Assembly: GCA_023663505.1 (NCBI GenBank) | Contig: JAMPHH010000004.1 | Coordinates: forward strand, 61,023-125,022 | Direction of reading: 5' to 3' | Length of the DNA stretch: 64,000 nucleotides | Origin: Muribaculum sp. | Lineage (GTDB): Bacteria > Bacillota > Clostridia > Lachnospirales > Lachnospiraceae | Shown: piece by piece, positions 44,314 through 52,963 of the stretch | How the letters are laid out: each line of letters begins with the position of its first letter | Position numbering within the stretch: position 1 is the first letter of the stretch | Position numbers and translations under genes: made by a program | Notes under the pieces: model-generated | Seen by the model: the letters and a program-made list of their open reading frames with translations, nothing else | Databases searched by the model: none | Told to the model about the DNA's origin: nothing

Positions 44314-44385
44314 CAGCTGATAGGGGAATCGAACCCCTGTTTCCGCCGTGAGAGGGCGGCGTCTTAACCGCTTGACCAATCAGCC
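44314..44385 (-). tRNA. tRNA-Glu (anticodon CUC)
   Basis: 72-nt cloverleaf on the minus strand. The acceptor arm pairs GGCTGAT with ATCAGCT; the anticodon stem is CCGCC/GGCGG around loop CTCTCAC with anticodon CTC; the T-loop is GGTTCGATTCC. The 3' CCA is not encoded. A near-consensus promoter precedes it. Confidence 0.92.
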
Positions 44386-44418
44386 ATCTGCAGCTTGTTT
44401 CAACTGCGGTACTTGCTT

Positions 44419-44447
44419 AATATACTACATATGGGCATAAATTGCAA
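44419..44447 (-). promoter_or_regulatory. tRNA-Glu promoter
   Basis: TTGCAA, 17 bases, TATATT on the minus strand, 34 bases before the tRNA 5' end. It may also feed the downstream operon. Confidence 0.7.
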
Positions 44448-44535
44448 GCATTTTTTTAATGTTTCTCTTTTTTGCCACACAATGCAAATTGTCAGAATTT
44501 TCTCGCAATTTATCAAAACTATCCGCAACCGCATT

Positions 44536-45156
44536 TTATTTGAAAAATTCATGTCCACCATACTCAAACAAATAGGTCAGATGGCTGTCAAACCAGTTTA
44601 CCTTTCCGCCGTCCGCGTATTTGCGCGCCACAAAGTAAAGCGCTCCGTCAGAGATGTCCTCTCCCTCCAAGGCGCGCTCCACCGCCTCGTCGGTCTCCTT
44701 GCTGACCTGCACCTCCCAGATGCGCCCGTTTGACACAGGTGAGAACTGGCATACCCCCTTCTCCTCCTGAAACACCACATCCTTCACACTGTTGGGGAAT
44801 TTCTCGCTCTCCACCCTGTTTAATACCACATTTGCCACGAGCAGCCTCCCCTCCACATCCTGATTGCCTGCCTCCGCCTCCACGATGCGCGTCAGGATAT
44901 CCAAATCCTCGCTTCCGAGGTGATACCCCTCGCCGCGCTCAAGCATCCGCACGTCCACCACTCGCTGTCCCGAGACCGCCGTATCCATAATCCCCATGGT
45001 GCTGTCCCCGCGATCCGAAAGCACACGCTCGTCCATCCGCAGCTCCTTGAGCGGGGCGGCAGCCTGCCTGTTCTGCGCGATGCTCTTCACACAGATTGTC
45101 CCGAAAAAGAATATCAGGTATAACATGAAAATCATTCCCAAGGCTTTCTTATACAT
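44536..45156 (-). CDS. SleB-type cell wall hydrolase
   Basis: A 206-residue secreted or membrane-bound hydrolase: N-terminal signal/anchor helix (KALGMIFMLYLIFFFGTICV), then a Hydrolase_2 (SleB/CwlJ) domain with ILTRIVEAEAGNQDVEGRLL (catalytic Glu), VANVVLNRVES and CQFSPVSNGRIW. Enzymes of this family cut spore cortex or cell wall glycan. Ribosome site GGAGG 9 nt before ATG. Divergent from the AP2 gene. Confidence 0.85.
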   Translation of the reverse strand: MYKKALGMIFMLYLIFFFGTICVKSIAQNRQAAAPLKELRMDERVLSDRGDSTMGIMDTAVSGQRVVDVRMLERGEGYHLGSEDLDILTRIVEAEAGNQDVEGRLLVANVVLNRVESEKFPNSVKDVVFQEEKGVCQFSPVSNGRIWEVQVSKETDEAVERALEGEDISDGALYFVARKYADGGKVNWFDSHLTYLFEYGGHEFFK

Positions 45157-45190
45157 AAAATTTTTCCTCCGATAAACATGTTTATGCGGC

Positions 45191-45220
45191 TTGTCAGCAT
45201 TTTATGATTCATGTTATACT
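45191..45220 (+). promoter_or_regulatory. Promoter giving a leaderless AP2-gene transcript
   Basis: TTGTCA, 18 bases, TATACT. The -10 ends six bases before the ATG at 45227, so transcription would begin at or next to the start codon. No Shine-Dalgarno sequence is present. Confidence 0.6.
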
Positions 45221-45226
45221 CTTTTT

Positions 45227-46078
45227 ATGAAAAAATATTCATCCGACGACAATATACAGCAAAATACCCGCTTAGAGGGCGTCTATCCCGCATGTAAAAA
45301 GGACGGAAGCCCTTATTTTCGCGCGTCCCTGACTTACAGGCGCAAGCACATCAGCTTGGGGAGCTTCCCCACCCCCCAGTCCGCTCATCAGGCATATCTG
45401 GAGGGACTGCGGCTCTTAAGAGACCCCGGGCTTGGACTGCTCCATTATCGCGAGAGCTCTCCCCTTCCCTTTGAAAAGTGGGTCTGTCTGCTTAATTTTC
45501 GGGACAATGGCATCTACTTTGGCACTCCAATCTACATGGGGCAGAAGCTTTTCTATTATCATTTAAGCCCTGTAAAAAGCCTGAAATTCGACATGGACGA
45601 CCTGTTCTATTACTCCTCCCGCAAGATCATGTGTCGGGGCAATCACTATTTTGTGGCTGACTATGGGATGCAGGTGAACCTGGTCTCTCGCTACGGCATC
45701 AAGAACTACGCGGTGGAGGGCAGGGATTTTCGCTTTATCAACGGGGATTCTACGGATTTTCGCAGGGAGAATCTGGAGATTTGGAATACCTATCACGGCG
45801 TCCGGCGCACGTCAAAAAACGGACAGTATCTCTATACTGTCCGCATCCATATCCGAAGTAATCTGCTAGTGGGGCGCTATGACTCCGAGGTGGAAGCCGC
45901 GATCGCATACAACAAGGCGATTGACATCCTGCACAAGAACGGTGTCCGCAAGAATTACATCCCCAACTATATCGAGGGCTTGTCCCCAAGCCGCTATGCC
46001 GATATCTACACAAATGTCAAGATTGCACCCGGAATTTTGAATTTCCGCGTTACAGCCAAACCTTCCGCTGAACCATAG
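45227..46078 (+). CDS. Protein with two AP2-like DNA-binding domains
   Basis: A 283-residue protein. The first AP2-like unit is at about 18-65 (GVYPACKKDGSPYFRASLTY, then SAHQAYLEGLRLL) and the second at about 198-248 (YHGVRRTSKNGQYLYTVRIH, then EAAIAYNKAIDILHKNG). Between them is a segment with RFINGDSTDFRRENLEIWN, as in HNH-type AP2 proteins, but no complete HNH nuclease motif was seen. AP2 domains in bacteria usually belong to homing nucleases or phage integrases; here it looks like a nuclease-less DNA-binding protein. Start ATG at 45227 chosen from the promoter position. Its plus-strand orientation is rare in this window. Confidence 0.65.
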   Translation: MKKYSSDDNIQQNTRLEGVYPACKKDGSPYFRASLTYRRKHISLGSFPTPQSAHQAYLEGLRLLRDPGLGLLHYRESSPLPFEKWVCLLNFRDNGIYFGTPIYMGQKLFYYHLSPVKSLKFDMDDLFYYSSRKIMCRGNHYFVADYGMQVNLVSRYGIKNYAVEGRDFRFINGDSTDFRRENLEIWNTYHGVRRTSKNGQYLYTVRIHIRSNLLVGRYDSEVEAAIAYNKAIDILHKNGVRKNYIPNYIEGLSPSRYADIYTNVKIAPGILNFRVTAKPSAEP

Positions 46079-46188
46079 CACTGATGCACACCAAATGCCT
46101 TTTCAACACATTTGGTGCTTGCAAGTCTTTTGCAGGTGCCGTATGACTGAACTGTTGCTTTCCCCTGACAGTTCAGCTATGGCGACGG

Positions 46189-47331
46189 CTACTTCTCTGC
46201 ATAGTCGATAAAGCTCACGTTCAGGTTGGTGTAGCCCACGATGCCGTCCACCGAAGCAGTCTGCGTGTACTGCCACATGGTAAAGCGGTAAGGGTAATCC
46301 GGCACGTCCTGAAGCTGTGAGAGCCACACGTCGTAGGCTGTCAGCTTGGACATGTCAATCTCCTTGACCAGCCATTCCTTGTCCCCGTAGAGCATCGCCT
46401 TAAATCCCTGCTCCGCCACCGTGTCCAGAAAGGTCTTGGCAATCTCTGTCTTCTCCGCCTTGCTCAAAGCCTCGATACGCGCGGTGTCGTTCTCCACGAA
46501 GCCCATGTCAAAGGCGATCGGGTAGCTGAGCTTGTATTCGCCCACAGCCTCTATCACCGCCGTTGCCTCCTCCAAGGCTTCCTCCACAGTGATCGCTTGT
46601 GACGAGAAATAAACTCCCACCTGTAATCCCGCGTCCGTGGCGCGCTTAATATTGTCCGAGAAATTACTGTCCTCCACAAGCTGCCCACTGCCATACCCTC
46701 TGGCACCGGCGCGGATCATCACAAAGTCGATTCCCGCCTTTTTTAATTTCAAGAAGTCCACATAATCCTGATATTTGGAGATATCCGCCCCCACATAGGA
46801 AGCCTGCCGCCCCTCCACGTAATATTTCATCAGGTCGGACTGACACACGAGCTTGGTAAAATCATATTCATGCTTGGGGAGATACGGGCTGATCAAAACC
46901 CACTCCTCCTCGCCATCACGGTTCACCACCATGGTATGCTTGCCATCCGTGGACGGGTCATTCTCCGGCTCTGCCGCCCCCTCCTGCGCACCGCTCTCCC
47001 TCTCACCGGGAGCGTTCTCTGACTCCTTGGGAACACTCTCTGTCTCCTTGGGATACTTATCCCAGAAGTCAAAATCCTCCGGCGAACGGGTGCTTCCCGA
47101 GACCAGCTTATCCGTATCCGGATATGTGCTGCCCTGACCCTGCTCCACGGAAGCCTCCACGGTGGCATTAGCGCCCTGATTGGCATCGGCATGCGAACGC
47201 CTCCCCTGATTATTCATCAAGAGCACCACCACCAGAATCGCTCCCACAAAGAGAGTGACCGCTATGATAGCCGACAGCACCGTGGGGGTCATACTACTGT
47301 TATTCTCCTCAAATTCATCCGGCAAACGCAT
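46189..47331 (-). CDS. GH25-like lysozyme, membrane anchored, altered active site
   Basis: A 380-residue protein: short cytoplasmic tail, one helix (about 16-41), a low-complexity Glu/Ser/Pro linker (about 45-130) and a GH25 domain (about 165-380). The substrate pocket start GADISKYQDYVDF with its Asp is present, as are FVMIRAGARGYGSG and the ending FTMWQYTQTASVDGIVGY. The catalytic DxE motif reads FDMGFVEND, so the usual second acid is Gly. It may be inactive, or use a shifted Glu. Start at 47331 follows GGAGG. Upstream is the 17-bp repeat array. Confidence 0.82.
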   Translation of the reverse strand: MRLPDEFEENNSSMTPTVLSAIIAVTLFVGAILVVVLLMNNQGRRSHADANQGANATVEASVEQGQGSTYPDTDKLVSGSTRSPEDFDFWDKYPKETESVPKESENAPGERESGAQEGAAEPENDPSTDGKHTMVVNRDGEEEWVLISPYLPKHEYDFTKLVCQSDLMKYYVEGRQASYVGADISKYQDYVDFLKLKKAGIDFVMIRAGARGYGSGQLVEDSNFSDNIKRATDAGLQVGVYFSSQAITVEEALEEATAVIEAVGEYKLSYPIAFDMGFVENDTARIEALSKAEKTEIAKTFLDTVAEQGFKAMLYGDKEWLVKEIDMSKLTAYDVWLSQLQDVPDYPYRFTMWQYTQTASVDGIVGYTNLNVSFIDYAEK

Positions 47332-47372
47332 CTGCCGCCCTCCTTTTTGTATATAATTGCTGGTAATATGCA

Positions 47373-47712
47373 TTATTTATAACGTCTGTTATTCATAGCA
47401 ATTGCTGCTTGTATCAGTTTTTACTTGTAGCAGCTATTATTTTATAACAACGATTATTTTTTGACAACCGCTATTTTGTGGTAAACGTTATTTTGTGGCA
47501 AACATTATTTCGTGACAGCAATTATTTATAGTGCCCGTCATTTCATAACATCTGTCACCTTGCAACAACCATTATATTTGTCGCAATCACTATTTTATGA
47601 CGACTGCTATTTCGTGACTGCCATCGTTTTGTGACGATTGTTACTTTACGGCAACCATTATTCTGCAACAATCATTATTTTGTAACATCTGATATTTTAT
47701 GATTGCTCCCCT
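47373..47712. repeat. About 20 degenerate 16-17 bp tandem repeats
   Basis: This fills the gap between the GH25 gene and rnfB. Units start at 47373, 47389, 47405 and 47421 (16-bp steps), then from 47437 to 47692 in 17-bp steps with one 16 and one 18. The plus-strand consensus is TTATTTTGTGACAACCA. Each unit has a degenerate dyad TTGTNACAA (examples TTGCAACAA, TTATAACAA). Sequence identity between units is moderate but the phase is almost perfect. No coding sense: unit length is not a multiple of three and stops are frequent. No ordinary promoter or terminator was recognised inside it. Confidence 0.85.
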
Positions 47713-47732
47713 ATGGCATTGCAGCATACCTC

Positions 47733-48539
47733 TTACAACTGCACGATCGCCTTCTTAGGGCACTTCTCCACACAGGCTCCGCACCCCGTACACTTCTCTT
47801 GGTCGATCTCCGCATGGAACTCCGTCACTGTCACCGCTTGGGCAGGACAATTTTTCACACAGATACCGCAGCCGATACATCCCGCCTGACACGCTTTCAT
47901 CGTCACGGGTCCCTTGTCCGTAGAACGGCACAAGACCTCCGTCTTGGCATCATAAGGTATCAGGGTGATCAATTGCTTGGGGCAGACCTCCACGCATTTT
48001 CCACACGCCTTACACTTCTCCTTATCCACCACAGCCACGCCGTTCACAACATGAATCGCGTCAAAGGGACATACCTTCACACAGCTTCCATAGCCCATAC
48101 ACCCACTGTTACAGGACTTGGGGCCTCCCGCCGGCACAAATGCCATCATACGGCAATCCTCCACGCCGGTATACTCGTAATCCGTCCCCGCCTTCTCACA
48201 GTCCCCCTGACAGTGCACAAAGGCGACCTGCCGCTTACCGTTCTCCGCCTCCACACCCATAATGGACGCAATCCGATTGCCCACGGGCTCCCCGCCCACC
48301 GGACAAGCGTTTATGGGTGCCTCGCCCTTGGCAATCGCAGCGGCGAGTCCTGAACAGCCCGCAAAACCGCAGCCTCCGCAATTGTTGCCGGGAAGCGCCG
48401 CCAACACAGCCTCCTCCCGCTCATCTACCTCCACCTTGAATTTCAGACCCGCAACCCCGAGGAAAAGCCCTACAAAGATTCCCACCAAGCCGACCACCGC
48501 AGCCGCGGCAATGATTCCCGTTACACTCATTGTCATCAC
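47733..48539 (-). CDS. rnfB: RnfB, Rnf complex electron input subunit
   Basis: Ferredoxin-type subunit of 268 residues: N-terminal membrane helix (about 8-28), a 4Fe-4S cluster domain (CGGCGFAGCSGLAAAI plus a later Cys) and four further Cys motifs (CMGYGSCVKVCP, CKACGKCVEVCP, CIGCGICVKNCP and CTGCGACVEKCP). It accepts electrons from reduced ferredoxin and passes them into the Rnf complex. Last gene of rnfCDGEAB, 8 nt after rnfA. Confidence 0.95.
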   Translation of the reverse strand: MMTMSVTGIIAAAAVVGLVGIFVGLFLGVAGLKFKVEVDEREEAVLAALPGNNCGGCGFAGCSGLAAAIAKGEAPINACPVGGEPVGNRIASIMGVEAENGKRQVAFVHCQGDCEKAGTDYEYTGVEDCRMMAFVPAGGPKSCNSGCMGYGSCVKVCPFDAIHVVNGVAVVDKEKCKACGKCVEVCPKQLITLIPYDAKTEVLCRSTDKGPVTMKACQAGCIGCGICVKNCPAQAVTVTEFHAEIDQEKCTGCGACVEKCPKKAIVQL

Positions 48540-48547
48540 ACTCCCAA

Positions 48548-49132
48548 CTATAAAAGACCTGAAAAGCCACAGAAAGCAATCGCCATCAGCCCTGCCGTCA
48601 GCAGAACCGTGGGCATCCCCCGAAAGGGCTCCGGTATGTCATTATATTCCAGCTTCTCCCGCAGCCCCGCAAGTATCACAATGGCAATGGTAAAGCCCAC
48701 CGCCGTGGCAAATCCGTTTACAATCCCCGCAAGAATCCCATATTCCTTCTGCACATTGGTGAGCGCCACCCCCAACACAGCGCAGTTGGTGGTGATCAGT
48801 GGCAGATAGACCCCCAATGCCTCATAGAGCGAATGCATACACTTGCGCAGAAACATCTCCACAAACTGAACCAATGCCGCAATCACCAGAATGAACACGA
48901 TCGTCTGCAAATACTCCAATCCAAACCTTTGCAGCACGTATTTATAAATAACACCTGCTACGGCACTGGCAAACGTGATAACAAAAATAACAGCTGTTCC
49001 CATGCCCGCCGCCGTCTTGAGCTTCTTAGATACTCCCAGAAAAGGGCAAAGCCCTAAGAACTGGCTCAGCACCACATTGCTCACCAGAGAGGAACCTATC
49101 AAAATGACCAACAATTCTTTTACACTGTCCAT
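48548..49132 (-). CDS. rnfA: RnfA, Rnf complex membrane subunit
   Basis: Integral membrane subunit of 194 residues with six helices. SNVVLSQFLGLCPFLGVSKK and TTNCAVLGVALTN contain the cysteines that hold the membrane 2Fe-2S cluster shared with RnfE. It starts one base after the rnfE stop, so translation is coupled. Confidence 0.95.
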   Translation of the reverse strand: MDSVKELLVILIGSSLVSNVVLSQFLGLCPFLGVSKKLKTAAGMGTAVIFVITFASAVAGVIYKYVLQRFGLEYLQTIVFILVIAALVQFVEMFLRKCMHSLYEALGVYLPLITTNCAVLGVALTNVQKEYGILAGIVNGFATAVGFTIAIVILAGLREKLEYNDIPEPFRGMPTVLLTAGLMAIAFCGFSGLL

Positions 49133-49918
49133 CTAATTATCCTCCGCATCCAACTCGATCACCGTGTCATCATAAAACCTTCCGTGGCTTGAACAACCGC
49201 TCACGCCACAAGCGGTACAGTCCTGCTTGCACCCTGCGGGCAATTCCCCGTCTAAGGAGCCTTCCGCCGCGCCGCCCTTTCCTCTTGACCTTCCCGCCCT
49301 GCGGTTACGCAGCGCATTTTGGGCAGCCGTGAGCCCCGCCAGCACGAAGAACGCCCCCGGCGCCAGTCCAAAGATACTGATCGGGGTAAAGCTCTCCGGC
49401 ATAAGCTCAAATCCGAACAGACTGCCCGCCCCCAGAAGCTCTCTCACCGCGCCGATACATGTCAATGCAAAGGAAAATCCAAGCCCCATGCCCATCCCGT
49501 CAAAAAAAGCCGGAATCGCGGAGTGGGAATAGGCATAGCTCTCCGCCCGTCCCAGAATAATACAATTCACCACGATCAGAGGGATATACACGCCCAAAGC
49601 CTTGTTGAGCGAGGGGATATACGCCTCCAACAGAAGCTCCGCCATGGTCACGAACGACGCTATGATCACAATAAACGCCGGAATACGCACTCTGGACGGA
49701 ATCACCCTTCTGAGTAGGGAAATGATCAGATTGCTCAAAATCAACACCGCCGTGGTGGTCAGCCCCATCCCCAATCCATTGATGGCAGAGGTTGTCACCG
49801 CCAAGGTGGGACACATTCCCAGTGCCAACACAAACGTGGGATTCTCCTTGATCAGCCCGTTATATAATCTCTCCGCCGGATGATCCGCGTATGCTTGTCT
49901 CTCACTCATTTGCTCCAC
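49133..49918 (-). CDS. rnfE: RnfE, Rnf complex membrane subunit with Cys-rich tail
   Basis: Homologue of RnfA, 261 residues. The core (about 15-205) carries LALGMCPTLAVTTSAINGLG and VNCIILGRAESYAY, with the cluster cysteines. After the last helix is an unusual 50-residue tail with CKQDCTACGVSGCSSHG, that is C-x3-C-x2-C-x4-C-x2-H, then an acidic end. Most RnfE proteins stop after the helix and lack such a motif. It could bind a metal or cluster. Overlaps rnfG by 17 bases. Confidence 0.92.
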   Translation of the reverse strand: MEQMSERQAYADHPAERLYNGLIKENPTFVLALGMCPTLAVTTSAINGLGMGLTTTAVLILSNLIISLLRRVIPSRVRIPAFIVIIASFVTMAELLLEAYIPSLNKALGVYIPLIVVNCIILGRAESYAYSHSAIPAFFDGMGMGLGFSFALTCIGAVRELLGAGSLFGFELMPESFTPISIFGLAPGAFFVLAGLTAAQNALRNRRAGRSRGKGGAAEGSLDGELPAGCKQDCTACGVSGCSSHGRFYDDTVIELDAEDN

Positions 49919-50564
49919 CTCCCGACAACAGATTTTGTGTCACCCGCAGTGCTCCGTTGACCGCGTTCACCACAGCCTTGGTAGTGATGGTGGCACCGCT
50001 GATGGCGTCCACCTCGGACTCCGTCCTGCTTCCGGTCTTGGTATAGGTAAAGCTCTCCACGCTCTTGCCCGCAAACTGAGGCGTCAGCACCTTGGGTGCC
50101 TCCATGCCAAGTCCCGGAGTCTCCGAGATATCCAATATAGACACCCCGCCGATGCTTCCATCTATCGCAACCCCTACATAGAGCACGATCTCACCGCCAT
50201 ACCCTTCTGAGGTGACAGATTCCACCACATAGCCCGCCAGCGTATCGTCCGCTCCCCGCATTCTCGCGCTATAAACACTGCCGATCTCAACGCCCTCCGC
50301 CGCCAACGCTTCCACGGTCTCGGGCTCCGGCGCATACTGTATCTGTTCAAACACCAGATTCTCTCCGGAATCGGGAAATACCGCCATGCAAGCCTCTTGG
50401 ACAGCCTTCTCCTGCTGAATGCGTATCGGCTCCTTGGTCAGCTCGTATACAAACCCAAGCATAACACCCGCTATTAATGTGATTGCGAACAAAATCCCGG
50501 CTTCTCTCAACATTACAGCTACATCTGAATTATTTTTTGAATTATTTTTTGAATTATAATTCAT
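49902..50564 (-). CDS. rnfG: RnfG, covalently flavinylated subunit
   Basis: A 220-residue subunit with an N-terminal helix (about 20-42) and an FMN-binding domain. The flavin attachment motif is VDAISGATITTKAV near the C-terminus; the Thr of SGAT receives FMN from ApbE. Before the helix is a short repeat of Asn/Ser/Lys codons (NSKNNSKNNS). Translation is coupled to rnfD by an 11-base overlap. Confidence 0.94.
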   Translation of the reverse strand: MNYNSKNNSKNNSDVAVMLREAGILFAITLIAGVMLGFVYELTKEPIRIQQEKAVQEACMAVFPDSGENLVFEQIQYAPEPETVEALAAEGVEIGSVYSARMRGADDTLAGYVVESVTSEGYGGEIVLYVGVAIDGSIGGVSILDISETPGLGMEAPKVLTPQFAGKSVESFTYTKTGSRTESEVDAISGATITTKAVVNAVNGALRVTQNLLSGGGANE

Positions 50565-51543
50565 GGGATCTTCCTCCCCTCTTATAACCGAATGCCACAG
50601 GTTTAGTCACCCTGTCGATCAACGGCACTAGGAGATTGCCCAGGATGATCGCATAGGAGACCCCCTCCGCCCCGGGACCAAACACACGAAAGATTCCTGT
50701 CATGATCCCCAGAAAGATTCCGTACAGATATTGCCCCTTAGCAGTGATAGGCCGAGTCACATAGTCCGTCGCCATGAAGAAAGCCCCAAGCATCAGACCG
50801 CCTCCCGCAAGCTGGGCGGACAGATAAGCGGGATCAAAGCCCCTGCCCCCGAAAAGTCCCACGAAAACGGCAAAGGACACAATATAGCTTCCCGGAATCC
50901 GAAGATCGATGATCCCAAGCAGCAAGAGGATACAAGCCCCGAACACAATGGCGATCATGGAGGTCTCACCGATACACCCTCCTGTACGCCCCACGATCAT
51001 ATCCATCACGTTCACGCTCTCCCCCGCCTTCAACGCCGCCAAGGGCGTCGCTCCCGTGTACGCGTCCCAAGCATAAGTCCCATTCGCGCCAAGAACCGCC
51101 CCGCTCGTGGTAAAATCAGCCATTTGCTTGGGAAAGGAGATCAACAGAAAGCACCTGCCCGCCAGAGCCGGATTCATGAAATTCTGCCCCAGCCCGCCGA
51201 ACAGTAGCTTTGCCACCAGAATCGCAAATACACCGCCCAACGCCGCCATCCACAAGGGAAGCTCCACAGGCAGGTTTAACGCTAACAAAAGCCCTGTCAC
51301 CACCGCGGACAGATCCGTGACCGTGGTTTTCTTACGGCACAGACCAAACAAAAATTCCGTGAGCACAGTGCTGGCGATCGTCACCAAGATCACCGCCACA
51401 GCCCTCGGTCCAAAATTATAGATTCCATACCCCGCCGTGGGAAGCAGCGCCACGATCACCGCAAACATAATACCGGAGGTAGTCGCCCTTGAGCGGATAT
51501 GGGGATTGGACGAGACCTTTAATCTTCTCTTATCTTCACTCAT
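50554..51543 (-). CDS. rnfD: RnfD, Rnf complex membrane subunit
   Basis: A 329-residue, polytopic subunit that carries covalent FMN at the Thr of AYTGATPLAALK. The N-terminus is MSEDKRRLKVSSNPHIRSRA and nine or so helices follow, with GLGQNFMNPALAGRCFLL. The start at 51543 follows GTAGGAGGGAGCGGC; the longer frame to 51663 lies inside rnfC. It couples electron flow to Na+ or H+ pumping. Confidence 0.94.
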   Translation of the reverse strand: MSEDKRRLKVSSNPHIRSRATTSGIMFAVIVALLPTAGYGIYNFGPRAVAVILVTIASTVLTEFLFGLCRKKTTVTDLSAVVTGLLLALNLPVELPLWMAALGGVFAILVAKLLFGGLGQNFMNPALAGRCFLLISFPKQMADFTTSGAVLGANGTYAWDAYTGATPLAALKAGESVNVMDMIVGRTGGCIGETSMIAIVFGACILLLLGIIDLRIPGSYIVSFAVFVGLFGGRGFDPAYLSAQLAGGGLMLGAFFMATDYVTRPITAKGQYLYGIFLGIMTGIFRVFGPGAEGVSYAIILGNLLVPLIDRVTKPVAFGYKRGGRSHEL

Positions 51544-51554
51544 GCCGCTCCCTC

Positions 51555-52874
51555 CTACTTCTTTTTCTTCTTGGCAAGCAAAATCTTGCGCATGGACTTG
51601 ATCTCTTGGGTGAGCGGCCGCTTTGCAGGACAGACATAGCTGCAGCATCCGCACTCGCAGCACTCCATCCCATAATTTTCCAAGAACCTCTCCTCGTCAA
51701 AGTGCTCCGCATAGTCTGCCAGCCTGCTTGGAACCACCCGCCCCGGACACACCTCCACGCACCTGCCGCAGTTGATGCACGGTCCGGGCTCCATGGCGGA
51801 CACCTCATCCCTCGACAGTGCGAGCAGCGCGGTGGACGTCTTCGTGGTGGGAACCTTCAGGTCAAACAACGCCATCCCCATCATAGGACCGCCGCAGACC
51901 ACCTTCTCAGGCTGCACCCGATAACCGCCCGCCGCCTCCAAAAGCTCCTCATAGCTCATGCCAATCCGTATCCGATAATTACACGGATCCTTCATGGCGT
52001 CCCCCGTCAGCGTCACAATGCGCTCCGTCAGAGGCTTCCCCTCCACAACGGCGCGATATACCGCCACCATGGTGTCCACATTGTTCACCACACAGCCCAC
52101 ATCCGCCGGCAGCATGGTGGAATTGATCTTGCGCCCCGTGGTCGCGTAAATCAAGCTGCGCTCTCCGCCCTGAGGATATTTCGTCTGCAATTCCTTGACA
52201 CTGATGCGATTCTCGTCCTTGGTAAGCTGTCGGAGCTTCGCGATACAGTCAGGCTTGTTGTCCTCCACCGCCAAAATCCCCCGCGCGTTGTCAAAAAGCC
52301 GCAAAATCACCTTCAACCCGCCAATCAGCTTCTCCGGCTCCTCCAGCATCCTTCGATAATCGCTGGTCAGATATGGCTCACACTCCGCACAATTCGCAAT
52401 CACATACTCAATCTTGTCCGGCTCCTTGGGAGAGAGCTTGACATGGGTGGGAAATCCCGCACCTCCCATACCCACGATCCCCGCCTCCTTGATGGCATTT
52501 AGAATCTCCTCCCTCGTCAGCTCCTCCAAGGACTTCCGCTCTCCCGCAGGAGCCTCCTCATAAAGCCCGTCGTTTTCAAGGACAATACTCATCACCATGT
52601 CTCCTGAAACCACTCTTCTGGGCTCGATCGCCTTGACCGTACCCGACACGGACGCAAATATCGCCGCCGACACGAAGCCGCCGCTCTCCGCAAGCTTCTG
52701 CCCTGCCAGCACCCTGTCCCCCTTTGACACAATCGCCTGTGCCGGCGCACCGATATGCTGGGACAGCGGATACACCATTTCCCCTTTGGGAAGCACCTCA
52801 CGAATAGGCTTATCCTTGGACAAATCCTTCCCGTCATAAGGATGAATGCCACCCACAAACGTCAACTTCGCCAT
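51555..52874 (-). CDS. rnfC: RnfC, NADH-side subunit
   Basis: Peripheral subunit of 439 residues that binds NADH and FMN. The N-terminal barrel-sandwich domain (about 1-70) and the NuoF-like core (GAGFPTHVKLSPKEPDKIEY, CGGPMMGM) are clear, then two 4Fe-4S motifs (CINCGRCVEVCP and CGCCSYVCP). The tail is poly-Lys. First gene of rnfCDGEAB, the usual order, and divergent from the YprB-like gene. Confidence 0.95.
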   Translation of the reverse strand: MAKLTFVGGIHPYDGKDLSKDKPIREVLPKGEMVYPLSQHIGAPAQAIVSKGDRVLAGQKLAESGGFVSAAIFASVSGTVKAIEPRRVVSGDMVMSIVLENDGLYEEAPAGERKSLEELTREEILNAIKEAGIVGMGGAGFPTHVKLSPKEPDKIEYVIANCAECEPYLTSDYRRMLEEPEKLIGGLKVILRLFDNARGILAVEDNKPDCIAKLRQLTKDENRISVKELQTKYPQGGERSLIYATTGRKINSTMLPADVGCVVNNVDTMVAVYRAVVEGKPLTERIVTLTGDAMKDPCNYRIRIGMSYEELLEAAGGYRVQPEKVVCGGPMMGMALFDLKVPTTKTSTALLALSRDEVSAMEPGPCINCGRCVEVCPGRVVPSRLADYAEHFDEERFLENYGMECCECGCCSYVCPAKRPLTQEIKSMRKILLAKKKKK

Positions 52875-52963
52875 AATATCTTCCTTTCATGACAAAATTC
52901 ATCAATAACTATTTTAATTTTACTATCTTTTCACAAAAATAGCTACAACAAATTTTAGATTCA

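Noticed and set aside
47373..47712. The 16-17 bp repeats as a CRISPR array
   Set aside because: Units are too short, they touch each other without spacers, and no cas gene is nearby.
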